Program-made: the position numbers and the translations under genes
Assembly: GCA_031255415.1 (NCBI GenBank)
Contig: JAIRSO010000066.1
Location: 24,163 to 88,162, forward strand
DNA: 64,000 nt
Origin: Oscillospiraceae bacterium
Lineage (GTDB): Bacteria; Bacillota; Clostridia; Christensenellales; Aristaeellaceae
Direction of reading: 5' to 3'
In this document: positions 25,927 to 34,461 of the stretch, piece after piece
Layout: every line of letters begins with the position of its first letter
How positions within the stretch are numbered: the first letter of the stretch is position 1
The notes under the pieces: model-generated
The model's database searches: none
The model's input: only the letters and a program-made list of their open reading frames with translations
What the model was told of the DNA's origin: nothing

Positions 25927-26360
25927 TATAGCGCCTCCCCGCCCGCGATTGTTTCGGGCGTAACGCCGACTACCAATATCGGACAGCCTCCGTGCCTGCG
26001 GGCTTGCAATCGCGGAATAAGCTTGCCCGTCCAAGTGGTGCTCGCGCCGTATTTCCTCATTATCCCCAACTCCTTGAAAACCGGGTTCAGCCGCGCGCTT
26101 CTGGCTATTATAACGCCGCACGATATGATACCGCATTCATGGAACGCGCGCAGAGCGTATAGATCCCTGTCGAACGTCTGATCCTTGCTGTTCCATTCCA
26201 GGTCGAGCGCTATCCTGTTCTTAACGTAATCTATGTTATGGCTCTCGATGAAGTCGGGTATCATCTTTTCCACGACTTGCGACGACGACCTTACGTGGAG
26301 CTTCACCATCAAGTCGCCCGTTATGCGAACCTCCTGCCAGCCCGGCGCGCCGCCTATCAT
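25926..26360 (-). CDS. BglII/BstYI-like type II restriction endonuclease (short)
   Basis: 144 residues. The central block IALDLEWNSKDQTFDRDL followed by GIISCGVIIAR is that of the BglII/BstYI restriction endonuclease family (PD-(D/E)xK-type fold). It is next to an MT-A70 methylase, as expected for an R-M pair. At 144 residues it is shorter than characterised family members (about 200-220), missing mainly N-terminal sequence. Its ATG overlaps the stop of the HAD-Tmk gene (ATGA), so either this is a minimal active form or the N-terminus has been lost. Site unknown. Confidence 0.75.
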   Translation of the reverse strand: MIGGAPGWQEVRITGDLMVKLHVRSSSQVVEKMIPDFIESHNIDYVKNRIALDLEWNSKDQTFDRDLYALRAFHECGIISCGVIIARSARLNPVFKELGIMRKYGASTTWTGKLIPRLQARRHGGCPILVVGVTPETIAGGEAL

Positions 26361-27700
26361 GGCCGATCGTCCCCCCGCCCGTCCTCAGTCTCGCGGGGGC
26401 GAGGGCTGGAGTCCAGATGCGCTCTTAGAGCGGCTTCCGTTAATCTAAGCGCGTCGCGCGTGACCTCTTCCACCGATTGGCTCGCGTCGATGAACTTCAC
26501 CCGATCCGGCTCCTCGCGCCCGATCGCCACGAACGCGTCGTACACGCGCGTGAAGAACGCCTCGCCGGCGCGCTCCAGACGATCCAGACGCGTCGCGCTG
26601 CCGCGCCGAAGCAGAGACTCGGCTGGATCCATCAGGAACAACAGCGTCAGATCGGGCACGCACGCGCCTACCGCCATTTCGTTGATCCGCTGAACCCTGC
26701 CAACGCCCAGCTCGCGCCCACCGCCCTGGTACGCGACGGACGAATCCACGAACCGATCGCTTATCACCACCGCGCCTCGAGCCAGCGCCGGGGCTATTAA
26801 CTCGCGCACATGCTGCGCGCGGCTCGCGGCGAACAGATACGCCTCGGCCTCCGCCGTCATGCTCGAGTTCTCGGTATCCTTGAGCAGATCGCGGATCCGT
26901 TCCGTCAGCGGCAATCCGCCCGGCTCGCGCGTCGCCACTACCTCGAAACCCATCCGCTCCAGCCGCTCCGCCAGCATCGGCATTTGGGTGGTCTTGCCGG
27001 AGCCGTCGAGGCCTTCCAGCGTGATGAACAGTCCCTCCGACGATACCTCGCCCCCGCATAACGCGCGCGAGAGCGCGCTTACGTCCTCCGCTACCGCGTC
27101 CGCGCCGGAGCCGATCAATTCCGGACGATCCCCATAACCGTAAAGAACGCCTATCGCGTCGATATGATTCGCTTTAGCCGCGCGCATGTCGTAATGCCGA
27201 TCCCCAACCATCGCGGCGCGGCGGTAGCGCGCGGGCAGCGCAGCCCTTACGATATCGGCCTTATCGTGCTCGCGCTCGTCCAGCTCAACGCCGACCACCG
27301 CGTCGAACATCTCCAGCAGCCCGAAATACTCCAGCACGCGCCGCGCGTACACGGTCGGCTTCGATGTGGCGACGATCAGCGCCGCCCCCGTCGACTTGAG
27401 CCGCCGGAGCAGATGCGGTATACCCGTATACACCCGGTTATTGTATATGCCGTTCACCGTGAAGTCGTCGCGGTACAGCGCGATGCAGTGCTCCACCTGT
27501 TCGCTGGTGAGGTGGGTGTATACCCTCTTGAACGACTCGGATAACGGCGGACCAATGAACGTGCGCAGCGTCTTTACGTCAGGTTGATCCAGACCCATCC
27601 CTTCGATCGCCGCTATGACCGAACCGGTCACGCCGGGATACGAATCGGTGAGGGTGCCGTCCAGGTCGAAGAGTATCGCGTCATATCTGGGAGATGGCAT
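26357..27700 (-). CDS. tmk: HAD phosphatase-thymidylate kinase fusion
   Basis: 447 residues. The N-terminal half (about 1-205) is a HAD hydrolase of the phosphoglycolate phosphatase/PpaX type: motif I LFDLDGTLTDS, motif II VATSKP, motif III/IV MVGDRHYDMRAA. The C-terminal half (about 228-430) is a complete dTMP kinase: P-loop LEGLDGSGKTTQ, REPGG and DRFVDSSVAYQG. The linker is short and there is no stop between the parts. I chose the ATG at 27700 (GGAGG 9 nt upstream). It lies between a PLP decarboxylase and the restriction genes, overlapping both. The fused HAD may act on a nucleotide or pyrophosphate, but this is inference. Confidence 0.92.
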   Translation of the reverse strand: MPSPRYDAILFDLDGTLTDSYPGVTGSVIAAIEGMGLDQPDVKTLRTFIGPPLSESFKRVYTHLTSEQVEHCIALYRDDFTVNGIYNNRVYTGIPHLLRRLKSTGAALIVATSKPTVYARRVLEYFGLLEMFDAVVGVELDEREHDKADIVRAALPARYRRAAMVGDRHYDMRAAKANHIDAIGVLYGYGDRPELIGSGADAVAEDVSALSRALCGGEVSSEGLFITLEGLDGSGKTTQMPMLAERLERMGFEVVATREPGGLPLTERIRDLLKDTENSSMTAEAEAYLFAASRAQHVRELIAPALARGAVVISDRFVDSSVAYQGGGRELGVGRVQRINEMAVGACVPDLTLLFLMDPAESLLRRGSATRLDRLERAGEAFFTRVYDAFVAIGREEPDRVKFIDASQSVEEVTRDALRLTEAALRAHLDSSPRPRETEDGRGDDRP

Positions 27701-28706
27701 AATACAGGCCTCCAAAATCATCAGGCTCGTCGGCGACGGTCGCGATCAGCACGATCCGCCGCTCGTCAGCCAGCTCAATATCTACGCCCAGCGCGGCAAG
27801 CCGCCTTTGCGCCTCGAACCCGGTCAGCCCGCGTCCGGTTACGTCCAGTACTATCCGCGTCGGATCGAAAGCCGTTCCGCTCCCGGCGCGCGGATCGACT
27901 ATACCGTCCGGCCATCGCGAAGGGATCATATCTTTCAGCCGCGCGAGCGCGTCCGCGCCGAAGCCGTCCATCCAGTCCCGCGCGCAGTCCAGCGCGGTCA
28001 TGAACAGATACGACGGGCTGGAGGTTTGCGTGCGCGCCAGTATAGCCCGCGCCAGGTCCGGATCCTCTGCGGCGGACATGTGCAGCCACGCGGTTTGACC
28101 GGGGGCGGGCAGCGTCTTGTGCGCGCTCTGCACCCACATGTCCGCGCCGGACAGCCCCGCGCGGACAGGCGAATCCCACCAGTTCCAATGCGCGCCGTGC
28201 GCTTGATCCACCAGCAGCCGCATGCCCAGCCGCCGCGCTTCCTCCGCTATAGGCGCGAGAGGGGTAACGATGCCGTAATAATCCGGCGAGGTGACGAACA
28301 CCGCGCGCGCGTCCGGGTGACGGCGCATCGCGTCCAGCGTCTCGCCCGGATCGATAAACACCGGCTGTATCCCCGCCAGCTTGCACGCGTTCGCCGCGCT
28401 GCGGTGCGCGTTTCGAGGGAGAAGCAGCTTCCCGCCGTCCGGCGCGGCGTACATGACCATCGTCAGTACCCCGGCGGTAGAGCCGTTCGTCAGCATGATC
28501 GTGTGTCCGGCGCGCGCGCTCCTCGCGGCGGCGGACTGCGCGCGGGCGATCGCTCCGGACGGCGCGTACAGGTCGTCCGTGCCGGGTATCTCCGTCAAGT
28601 CGCAGGATATGTCCAGCGGGTATGGCAGAGGCTTGCCCTTGTGTCCGGGCATATGGAAACGCAGCCGCCCGGCGCGCGGTTTTGCCAGTTCGGTCATCGC
28701 GGTCAA
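27681..28706 (-). CDS. Orn/Lys/Arg decarboxylase family PLP protein, short form
   Basis: 341 residues of fold-type I PLP enzyme. HMPGHKG near the N-terminus, VDQAHGAHW (cofactor Asp) and SAHKTLPAPGQ (Schiff-base Lys) identify the Orn/Lys/Arg decarboxylase group. Proteins of this group next to tmk (YaaO-like) are usually about 480 residues; here the C-terminal domain is reduced or absent. The TTG start overlaps the upstream stop (TTGA); an ATG at 28697 is possible. It belongs to the overlapping 29.9-24.2 kb operon. Confidence 0.85.
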   Translation of the reverse strand: MTAMTELAKPRAGRLRFHMPGHKGKPLPYPLDISCDLTEIPGTDDLYAPSGAIARAQSAAARSARAGHTIMLTNGSTAGVLTMVMYAAPDGGKLLLPRNAHRSAANACKLAGIQPVFIDPGETLDAMRRHPDARAVFVTSPDYYGIVTPLAPIAEEARRLGMRLLVDQAHGAHWNWWDSPVRAGLSGADMWVQSAHKTLPAPGQTAWLHMSAAEDPDLARAILARTQTSSPSYLFMTALDCARDWMDGFGADALARLKDMIPSRWPDGIVDPRAGSGTAFDPTRIVLDVTGRGLTGFEAQRRLAALGVDIELADERRIVLIATVADEPDDFGGLYYAISQI

Positions 28707-29917
28707 AACATCATCTCGTATGCCGCGGATATAATCGCGCGCGCGATCCTCGCCACCGAGTTAAACGTCGAATCGTCGCATCCGTTGGTCAGCAGCACCA
28801 CGCCGGATTGATCCAAAGGATCAAAGTAGGCTGCGCATATAGCGCCGTAAGCCTTGCCCTGATGCCCGTACATCGTGCGCCCCCTAACGATTACGTCCGT
28901 ATATATATTGAGATCCAGCCCGCGGTTGGTGTCGATGTACACGGAGCCGACCGTGTTCTGAGGCGATCGTATCGCCTCGACGGTGGACTCGTTGAGCACG
29001 CGTATCCCGTTATACGTGCCGTCGCCCATCAGCACTATCAATATCTTCGCCAGGTCGATGGCGCGTATCGACAGCGAGCCCGCCGTGCTGGTGTAATGAT
29101 ACAGCGGATCGTCCACCATATCGCCGTCGGTCAGCGACATGCTGTCCAGCGTCATATCGGGACCGTTGTATATCCTCGCTATCTGAGTGCCCTCGGGCAG
29201 GTTCGGCGTGAAGTACGACGCCGTGATACCCAGTTTGCGGTACATCGTCTCGCACATCCATTCGTCCGCGGTCATGCCTGTGAACAGCTCCACCATCGAG
29301 CCTAACAGCGAGCCGCCGAAGTTCGAGTACGAGTAATACGTGCCGGGCTTGCGTCGCTGGAAGTCGGTGGTCGAGTATTTGCCCGTGAACACGCTCTGCA
29401 GACTGACCGCGTCGCCGTTCAGCGCGCGGTAATAATGCCCTCCGTCCAGCAGCGACGCGGTGTGGGTCATCACCTGGCGGATGGTCACTGGATCGTCGGG
29501 GTAATATGGATTGCGGATAGGGAAGCCGTAGTGGTCGCCGATCTCGTCGTCGAGGTTGAACGCTCCGGTCTCCCACAGGCGCATGAACCCGACCATCGTG
29601 ACCATCTTGGTCAGCGACGCGACGCGGAATAGCGTGTCGTCCGTTACCGGTATGTTCTCGCCGCGATTGGCGCGCCCATAGTTGTATACGTCCATGACGC
29701 GCCCGTCCTTTATCAGCACGACGGACGCGCCTACGGCCTGGTATTCGCGCAGTATCGCCTCGAACCGCGCCATATTGGACGCGTGCGAGGCCGTGCCGTA
29801 CCACGGCAGATCGGAGCCGCGCAGGGATACGCCCGGCGCGGATTGCGCCAGCCCCGAGCCGGACAGTCCCAGCGTTATACACAACGCGAGCGCGATTATC
29901 ACATCAATGCGGCGCAT
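28703..29917 (-). CDS. Secreted serine hydrolase, beta-lactamase/PBP4*-like
   Basis: 404 residues with an N-terminal signal peptide (VIIALALCITLGLSGSGLAQ). The class C-type motifs are SLTK (in RVASLTKMV, the nucleophile Ser) and YSN (in YYSYSNFGG); HQGKAYG near the C-terminus takes the place of the third motif. Such proteins are D-alanyl-D-alanine peptidases, esterases or amidases more often than true lactamases. ATG at 29917 follows GGAGGG. It is the first gene of the tightly overlapping minus-strand operon that continues to mnmA. Confidence 0.88.
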   Translation of the reverse strand: MRRIDVIIALALCITLGLSGSGLAQSAPGVSLRGSDLPWYGTASHASNMARFEAILREYQAVGASVVLIKDGRVMDVYNYGRANRGENIPVTDDTLFRVASLTKMVTMVGFMRLWETGAFNLDDEIGDHYGFPIRNPYYPDDPVTIRQVMTHTASLLDGGHYYRALNGDAVSLQSVFTGKYSTTDFQRRKPGTYYSYSNFGGSLLGSMVELFTGMTADEWMCETMYRKLGITASYFTPNLPEGTQIARIYNGPDMTLDSMSLTDGDMVDDPLYHYTSTAGSLSIRAIDLAKILIVLMGDGTYNGIRVLNESTVEAIRSPQNTVGSVYIDTNRGLDLNIYTDVIVRGRTMYGHQGKAYGAICAAYFDPLDQSGVVLLTNGCDDSTFNSVARIARAIISAAYEMMF

Positions 29918-30073
29918 ACACCCTCCGTATCATTCAGTTTAACCGATATCGGCGGAGGAATCAAGCGGGAACGGCGAAACCTGGCGTTTGCCGCATGAAT
30001 TCCTGTCGAATGGGGAAATATGCCATCATAGGCCGGATGGATTAATTATATGAAACCATAACGGAGGTGGGCT

Positions 30074-30640
30074 ATGGCTGCGTTCTTAATCACGCTGATT
30101 GCGGTGGGGCTGGCGCCCGTTCGCCTTAGGCTGGAGCTGCGCGTCACGCCGGAGGGACGCGTGCGCGCGCTGGCGGCCTGGGGCGTGTTGTCGAAAGAGT
30201 TCGATATCGGGGATGGCGCGCTGGGGATCAAGTGGCTGGCGGACTTAATCCGGGGGATAGATGATCCACGCCCGTTCATGGCTCTGCCCGCGCTGGCGCG
30301 GATGAACCTGGACGCGCGGCGCGTCAGCGTGCGGTGCAGGCTGGGGGTAGCGGACGCGGCTCAAACCGCGATGCTGTCCGGCGCGGTCTCGATACTGCTG
30401 CGCGCGCTGTGCGGATGGTTCGCGTCGTGGAGCGCTGGCGGGCGCGGCGCGACGGAGCCGGAGGTGGTGGTCACCCCCGTGTTCAACCATCCCGTATTCG
30501 AGCTGATCGCCGCGGTGGAGCTGCGCGCGCGGCTGGGCAAGTTCGCGAACCTGGGGGCTAGATTCGCCGCGAGGCTGCTCTCGCGCGGTATAAATAGGCG
30601 TAAACCTACGCAGATTATAAAGCGAGCGCAAACGGCGTAA
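30074..30640 (+). CDS. DUF2953 family protein
   Basis: 188 residues with a hydrophobic N-terminus (AAFLITLIAVGLAPVRLRLE) and a conserved second half (EVVVTPVFNHPVFELIAAVELRARLG, quoted here only as VVTPVFNHPVFE). DUF2953 genes commonly sit directly upstream of ytfJ in spore formers, as here (48-bp gap). The protein is probably a membrane-anchored spore protein; its function is unknown. ATG follows GGAGGTGGG. Confidence 0.85.
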   Translation: MAAFLITLIAVGLAPVRLRLELRVTPEGRVRALAAWGVLSKEFDIGDGALGIKWLADLIRGIDDPRPFMALPALARMNLDARRVSVRCRLGVADAAQTAMLSGAVSILLRALCGWFASWSAGGRGATEPEVVVTPVFNHPVFELIAAVELRARLGKFANLGARFAARLLSRGINRRKPTQIIKRAQTA

Positions 30641-30688
30641 GCGGCGCGTCGAAGCCGCTGGGCGGTATTGGAAAGGAAGGATTCACAA

Positions 30689-31285
30689 ATGGATAAGCAT
30701 CCCATTCAAAGCCTGATGTCCACGACGATGGAGAACATCAAGGACATGGTCGACGTTAACACGGTGGTGGGCGATCCGGTGACGGCAGGCGATGGCACGA
30801 CGATCATACCGATCTCGCGGGTGTCGTTCGGGTTTGTGTCGGGCGGCGGCGAGTATAACGCCTCGCGCGAGGATTCGGACGCGGGAGCCGGATCGGGGTA
30901 CTCGGGCGACGATATGCCATTCGCGGGAGGCACGGGCGCGGGCGTATCGGTGCATCCGATGGGGTTCCTGGTGGTCGGGCAGGGGCAGGTCAAGATGCTG
31001 CCCACGAACTACGCTACGCCTATCGACCGCGTTATGGAACTGCTTCCGCAGGTGATCGGCGAGGTGAAGGATATCTTCACGGACGACAGCCAGCACGCGG
31101 CGGGGAGCGTCTCGCAATCGACGGCCTCGCGTCCGCGTCACGGCAAGTCTATTCCTATTGAGGGGCGCACTATTGGTTCGGGGCTGGACGCGCAATTCGA
31201 CACAAAAGCCGGAGCGAACCTGAACGGTTCGACGAGCGCGGTATCCGACGGCGCGGGCGCGTCCGGCATAGGCAGGAACACATAA
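30689..31285 (+). CDS. ytfJ: GerW family sporulation protein YtfJ
   Basis: 198 residues. The family blocks HPIQSLMSTTMENIKDMVDV and GDGTTIIPISRVSFGFVSGG are intact, then a Gly-rich loop and GAGVSVHPMGFLVVG. YtfJ/GerW is a spore protein needed for normal germination in Bacillus. The C-terminal ~70 residues are low-complexity and specific to this genome. ATG at 30689 follows GGAAAGGAAGG; the ORF is open 7 codons further upstream without a better start. Confidence 0.95.
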   Translation: MDKHPIQSLMSTTMENIKDMVDVNTVVGDPVTAGDGTTIIPISRVSFGFVSGGGEYNASREDSDAGAGSGYSGDDMPFAGGTGAGVSVHPMGFLVVGQGQVKMLPTNYATPIDRVMELLPQVIGEVKDIFTDDSQHAAGSVSQSTASRPRHGKSIPIEGRTIGSGLDAQFDTKAGANLNGSTSAVSDGAGASGIGRNT

Positions 31286-31295
31286 CCGCAAAAGA

Positions 31296-31324
31296 TTGAC
31301 AAGCTTCGCGCGCCATGATACGAT
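31296..31324 (+). promoter_or_regulatory. Promoter of RNase P RNA
   Basis: TTGACA (31296-31301), 17-bp spacer, TACGAT (31319-31324), placed 7 bp before the predicted RNA 5' end. Confidence 0.85.
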
Positions 31325-31330
31325 GTCACG

Positions 31331-31700
31331 CGAGTATGCTGAACGGTCGCATGCTGGTGCATGAGGAAAGTCCGAGCGCCATAGAGCGGGACGCAGGGTA
31401 ACGCCCTGTGGAGGCGACTCCAAGGAAAGTGCAACAGAAATAAACCGCCGCGCGCGGCGGCGCGAAAGAGCGCCGCCGCTTACGGCAAGGATGGAAAGGC
31501 GAGGTAAAAGCTCACCCGGGGGTTCGGCGACGAATCCCCGCTGTAAACCCCGTCCGGCGCAAGATTGATGGGGGCGTATGCGGTTGCTCGCCGCGCCCCG
31601 AGAATCGCTTGAGCCCGGCGGCAACGCCGGGCCTAGATAGATGACCGTTCAACGGCGCGTAAAAGCGCCCGGGACAGAACTCGGCTTATAGGCATACTCG
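31331..31700 (+). ncRNA. rnpB: RNase P RNA, bacterial class A
   Basis: The catalytic RNA that cuts the 5' leader from pre-tRNAs. The ends pair (GAGTATGC at 31332-31339 with GCATACTC). Universally conserved cores are visible: GAGGAAAGTCCG near 31361, AAGTGCAACAGAAA near 31426, AAGGATGGAAAGGCG near 31488 and GACAGAACTCGGCTTATAG near 31674. Length, about 370 nt, is normal. It runs toward recO, which is on the opposite strand, with a palindromic element between them. Confidence 0.96.
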
Positions 31701-31755
31701 ATAGATTGGGTTCCCTTCGCTTCGCACGGTATCTTCCCCTGGGAACGCCCCCTCT

Positions 31756-31890
31756 GTCGCTTTGCGACATCTCCCCCTAGGGGGGCGACAAGGGGTGGTA
31801 CCTTCCTACGCGTCGCCTTCTCATGTTGGCGGAACGCACGGAGGGTACCACCCCTTGTCGCCTCCTTAGGGGGAGATGCCGCGAAGCGGC
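31756..31890. mobile_element. MITE-like inverted-repeat element
   Basis: Two ~51-bp arms (31756-31806 and 31840-31890) are inverted repeats, identical at 36 of the inner 39 positions, with three transitions in the outer 12. They enclose a 33-bp centre with no ORF. The arms contain GGCGACAAGGGGTGGTACC. No transposase is present, so it is a non-autonomous element or mobile hairpin. It sits between the convergent rnpB and recO and could act as a bidirectional terminator. Confidence 0.75.
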
Positions 31891-31916
31891 GGATCACGCC
31901 TACCCTCGCGAGCGTC

Positions 31917-32630
31917 TCATTTCACCCGGCGAAATGGACGCTCGTATCCGTCGAAGAACATCTTGAGCATCGCCCACGCTCCGGATATAAACGGCGGCAG
32001 ATCGTCGTCCAGATCCGCGCGCTCAGCCGCGCGCAGCCACTCCAGCGTCTCCGACCGCACGCGCCTCCCATACGGCGCGCACCCCGCGCAGCATATCCCT
32101 CCGTCGCGCGTCGATACCCTAAGCCCCGAGGCCGGAGTATCCCCTGCGATATCCTTACCGCACCGCGCGCATACGCGAATCGCCGGCGCGACTCCCTCGC
32201 CCCGCATCAGCATAAACAGGAACCGCGCCAGCAGTTCGTCCCCGGCGCGGCTGGAGTAAGCCAGCCTCCCCAGCGTCCTTTGCAATAACGCGAACAAATC
32301 GGGATCAGGCGCGGACGGCTGTATGATCCTCCCGCACGCGTCAAGCGCGTATGAAGCCAGCGTCAGCCGTTCGTAATCCTCCCGCAGCGGATAGAATCCC
32401 TCCGTCAGCTCGAACCCCGCTAGAGTCGCGCGCCCCGCGCTGATCGTCAAAGAGGCTTGACCCGTCGCGAACGGCTCGCCAGCCGCGCGCATGCGCGCCG
32501 TTGGCTTGCGGATACCGCGCGCCGCCGCGCTGATCATACCGTGATCGGGCGAGAATAACGTCAGCATGCGATCCCAATCCCGGTAATCGCTGCGGCGCAG
32601 TACGATGACCGTGGTATCCAGTTCCTGCAC
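31917..32630 (-). CDS. recO: DNA repair protein RecO
   Basis: 237 residues. An N-terminal OB fold (TVIVLRRSDYRDWDRMLTLFS) is followed by a helical domain with a four-Cys zinc site (VCARCGKD and CCAGCAPYG). RecO anneals DNA and helps load RecA with RecR. GTG start at 32630, just after the era stop, with no strong Shine-Dalgarno, suggests coupling to era. Last gene of the yqfC-recO block. Confidence 0.93.
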   Translation of the reverse strand: MQELDTTVIVLRRSDYRDWDRMLTLFSPDHGMISAAARGIRKPTARMRAAGEPFATGQASLTISAGRATLAGFELTEGFYPLREDYERLTLASYALDACGRIIQPSAPDPDLFALLQRTLGRLAYSSRAGDELLARFLFMLMRGEGVAPAIRVCARCGKDIAGDTPASGLRVSTRDGGICCAGCAPYGRRVRSETLEWLRAAERADLDDDLPPFISGAWAMLKMFFDGYERPFRRVK

Positions 32631-32636
32631 GGCGGA

Positions 32637-33548
32637 TCAGCCGCGCTCCCGCGCGTAGCCCAGCGTGCGCAGATCGTCCGCGCGGTTGCGCCAATCCTCG
32701 CGCACCTTCACCCACAATTGTAACGATACGTGCGTCGCCAGCAGTTTTTCGATGTCCAGCCGCGCCTGCGTGCCGATCGCCTGCAGCATCCGCCCGTGCT
32801 TGCCCAGCACGATGCCCTTATGCGCGGCGCGCTCAACGTATATATTCGCGTGAATCTCCGTGAGCCCGGACGATATCTTCTCGACGCGCTGTACCTCCAC
32901 GCCTATGCCGTGCGGCACCTCCTCGCGTAGACGCGCCAGCGCCTTCTCGCGTATCAACTCCGCGCAGAGCATGTATTCCGGCTGGTCGGTGATCATGTCG
33001 TCGGGGAAGTACCTCGGTCCCTCCGGCATGCGCTCGAACAATAAGCCGCGCAGCGTGTCCACTCCGTCTCCAGTCATCGCGCTGAGCGGGAGCACCGCGT
33101 CATACTGATCGTATGGCGGCGCGTTGAACGACTGCAGATCCCGCGCGATCGTCTCGCGCGGCGCGCAGTCCGTCTTGTTCAGCACGAGTATCTTGGGCAG
33201 TTTCCGCTTGGCGAACTTCTCGATTATCGCGCGATCCTTCGGACCCACCGCGCCGCACGCCGCGACGATCACGATCGCGTCCGCGCCGGTCAGCGAGTCG
33301 TATGCCGCCGACTGCATGTATTCGCCCAGTTTGTTCCGAGCCTGCGTAAGTCCGGGAGTGTCCAGGAACACGATCTGCCCGCCAGGCATGGACATAACCC
33401 CTAGCACGCGGCTGCGGGTGGTCTGCGGCTTGTCCGACACGATCGCGACCTTCTCGCCCACCAGCGCGTTGAGCAGAGTCGACTTGCCGACGTTCGGCCT
33501 GCCCAGTATCGCCGCGAAACCCGAACGGTACCCGCCGTCACCGCTCAT
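32637..33548 (-). CDS. era: GTPase Era
   Basis: 303 residues. G1 GRPNVGKST, G2 region KPQTTR, G3 DTPG, G4 NKTD, then a C-terminal KH domain containing the GKHGRMLQAIG loop. Era binds the 3' end of 16S rRNA during small-subunit maturation. Its start lies inside the 3' end of cdd (11-nt overlap). Confidence 0.97.
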   Translation of the reverse strand: MSGDGGYRSGFAAILGRPNVGKSTLLNALVGEKVAIVSDKPQTTRSRVLGVMSMPGGQIVFLDTPGLTQARNKLGEYMQSAAYDSLTGADAIVIVAACGAVGPKDRAIIEKFAKRKLPKILVLNKTDCAPRETIARDLQSFNAPPYDQYDAVLPLSAMTGDGVDTLRGLLFERMPEGPRYFPDDMITDQPEYMLCAELIREKALARLREEVPHGIGVEVQRVEKISSGLTEIHANIYVERAAHKGIVLGKHGRMLQAIGTQARLDIEKLLATHVSLQLWVKVREDWRNRADDLRTLGYARERG

Positions 33549-33933
33549 CGGATTTATCCAGCGCGAACCGCGCGGGTAGAAAACCGCCCAGCGTCCCGCG
33601 CTCCACGCTCGTTCCGCTGGCTGTGATTATCTCCATATCGTCCGCGCCGAACTCGCGCAGAACCTGCAGACACGCGCCGCAGGGATAGGGCATTGTGCCC
33701 TCCGCCGCGACCGCTATCCTCGTAAACTCCATCGCGCCGCGCGACACCGCCAGCGCGACAGCCGCGCGCTCCGCGCATATCGATAAACCGTATGACGCGT
33801 TCTCAACGTTGCACGCCTTGAACAGCCGCCCGTCCTTCGACTCCAGGCACGCGCCGACCGCGTAGCCGGAGTAAGGGCAATACGACTGCTCGCGCGCCGA
33901 TTGAGCCTCCCTGATCAATATATTGTCGTCCAT
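33538..33933 (-). CDS. cdd: Cytidine deaminase
   Basis: 131 residues, homotetrameric type. Zinc site: CAERAAVA (Cys and catalytic Glu) and PCGACLQVL. Deaminates cytidine and deoxycytidine for pyrimidine salvage. It lies between ybeY and era as in Bacillus, but the diacylglycerol kinase gene usually found here is absent. Confidence 0.96.
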   Translation of the reverse strand: MDDNILIREAQSAREQSYCPYSGYAVGACLESKDGRLFKACNVENASYGLSICAERAAVALAVSRGAMEFTRIAVAAEGTMPYPCGACLQVLREFGADDMEIITASGTSVERGTLGGFLPARFALDKSDER

Positions 33934-33948
33934 AACGATACCTGCCTG

Positions 33949-34461
33949 TCAATTTGTGCCGTCGCACTCGCAGTCGCGGGTCAGACCCAGATCAGCCATA
34001 GCCGATTCCTCCAGCGCGCGCATAGCGGCGCGCTCCTTCTTCCCGCAGTGATCGTATCCCAGCAAGTGGCATACCCCGTGCGCGAATAGATACCCAAGCT
34101 CCCGCTCCGGCGAGTGCCCGTATGCCCGCGCCTGATCCCGCACCTTATCCATACATATCACAACGTCTCCCAGCACGCGCAGACCCGTCTCCGGTTCCGT
34201 CAGCCGCCGCAGCCGCTGGGGATACTTCCTTGCCGTCCCGCCCGGGAACGCCTCGCCCGGAAAGGACAGCACGTCCGTCGCGCGATCCACCCCGCGATGC
34301 TCTCGGTTCACCCGCCGGATACCCGCCGCGTCCATGAAACATACGTCCACCGCGTACCGTCCGTCCAGCCCCTCGTGCGCCAGCAGCGATTCCGCTATCG
34401 ACTCCATCATCCCCATGGCGCTGGCGGACACGCCGCCCTCAACCCTTACCTTGACCGTCAT
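33949..34461 (-). CDS. ybeY: Endoribonuclease YbeY
   Basis: 170 residues. The metal-binding motif HGVCHLLGYDH (H-x3-H-x5-H) is intact near residue 130. YbeY matures the 16S rRNA 3' end and takes part in ribosome quality control. The start overlaps the end of pgpH by 23 nt, so the two are translated in a coupled way. Confidence 0.96.
   Translation of the reverse strand: MTVKVRVEGGVSASAMGMMESIAESLLAHEGLDGRYAVDVCFMDAAGIRRVNREHRGVDRATDVLSFPGEAFPGGTARKYPQRLRRLTEPETGLRVLGDVVICMDKVRDQARAYGHSPERELGYLFAHGVCHLLGYDHCGKKERAAMRALEESAMADLGLTRDCECDGTN

Noticed and set aside
27615-28811. 398-codon plus-strand ORF opposite the PLP decarboxylase
   Set aside because: Antisense of a conserved gene; composition is Arg-rich and no family was recognised.
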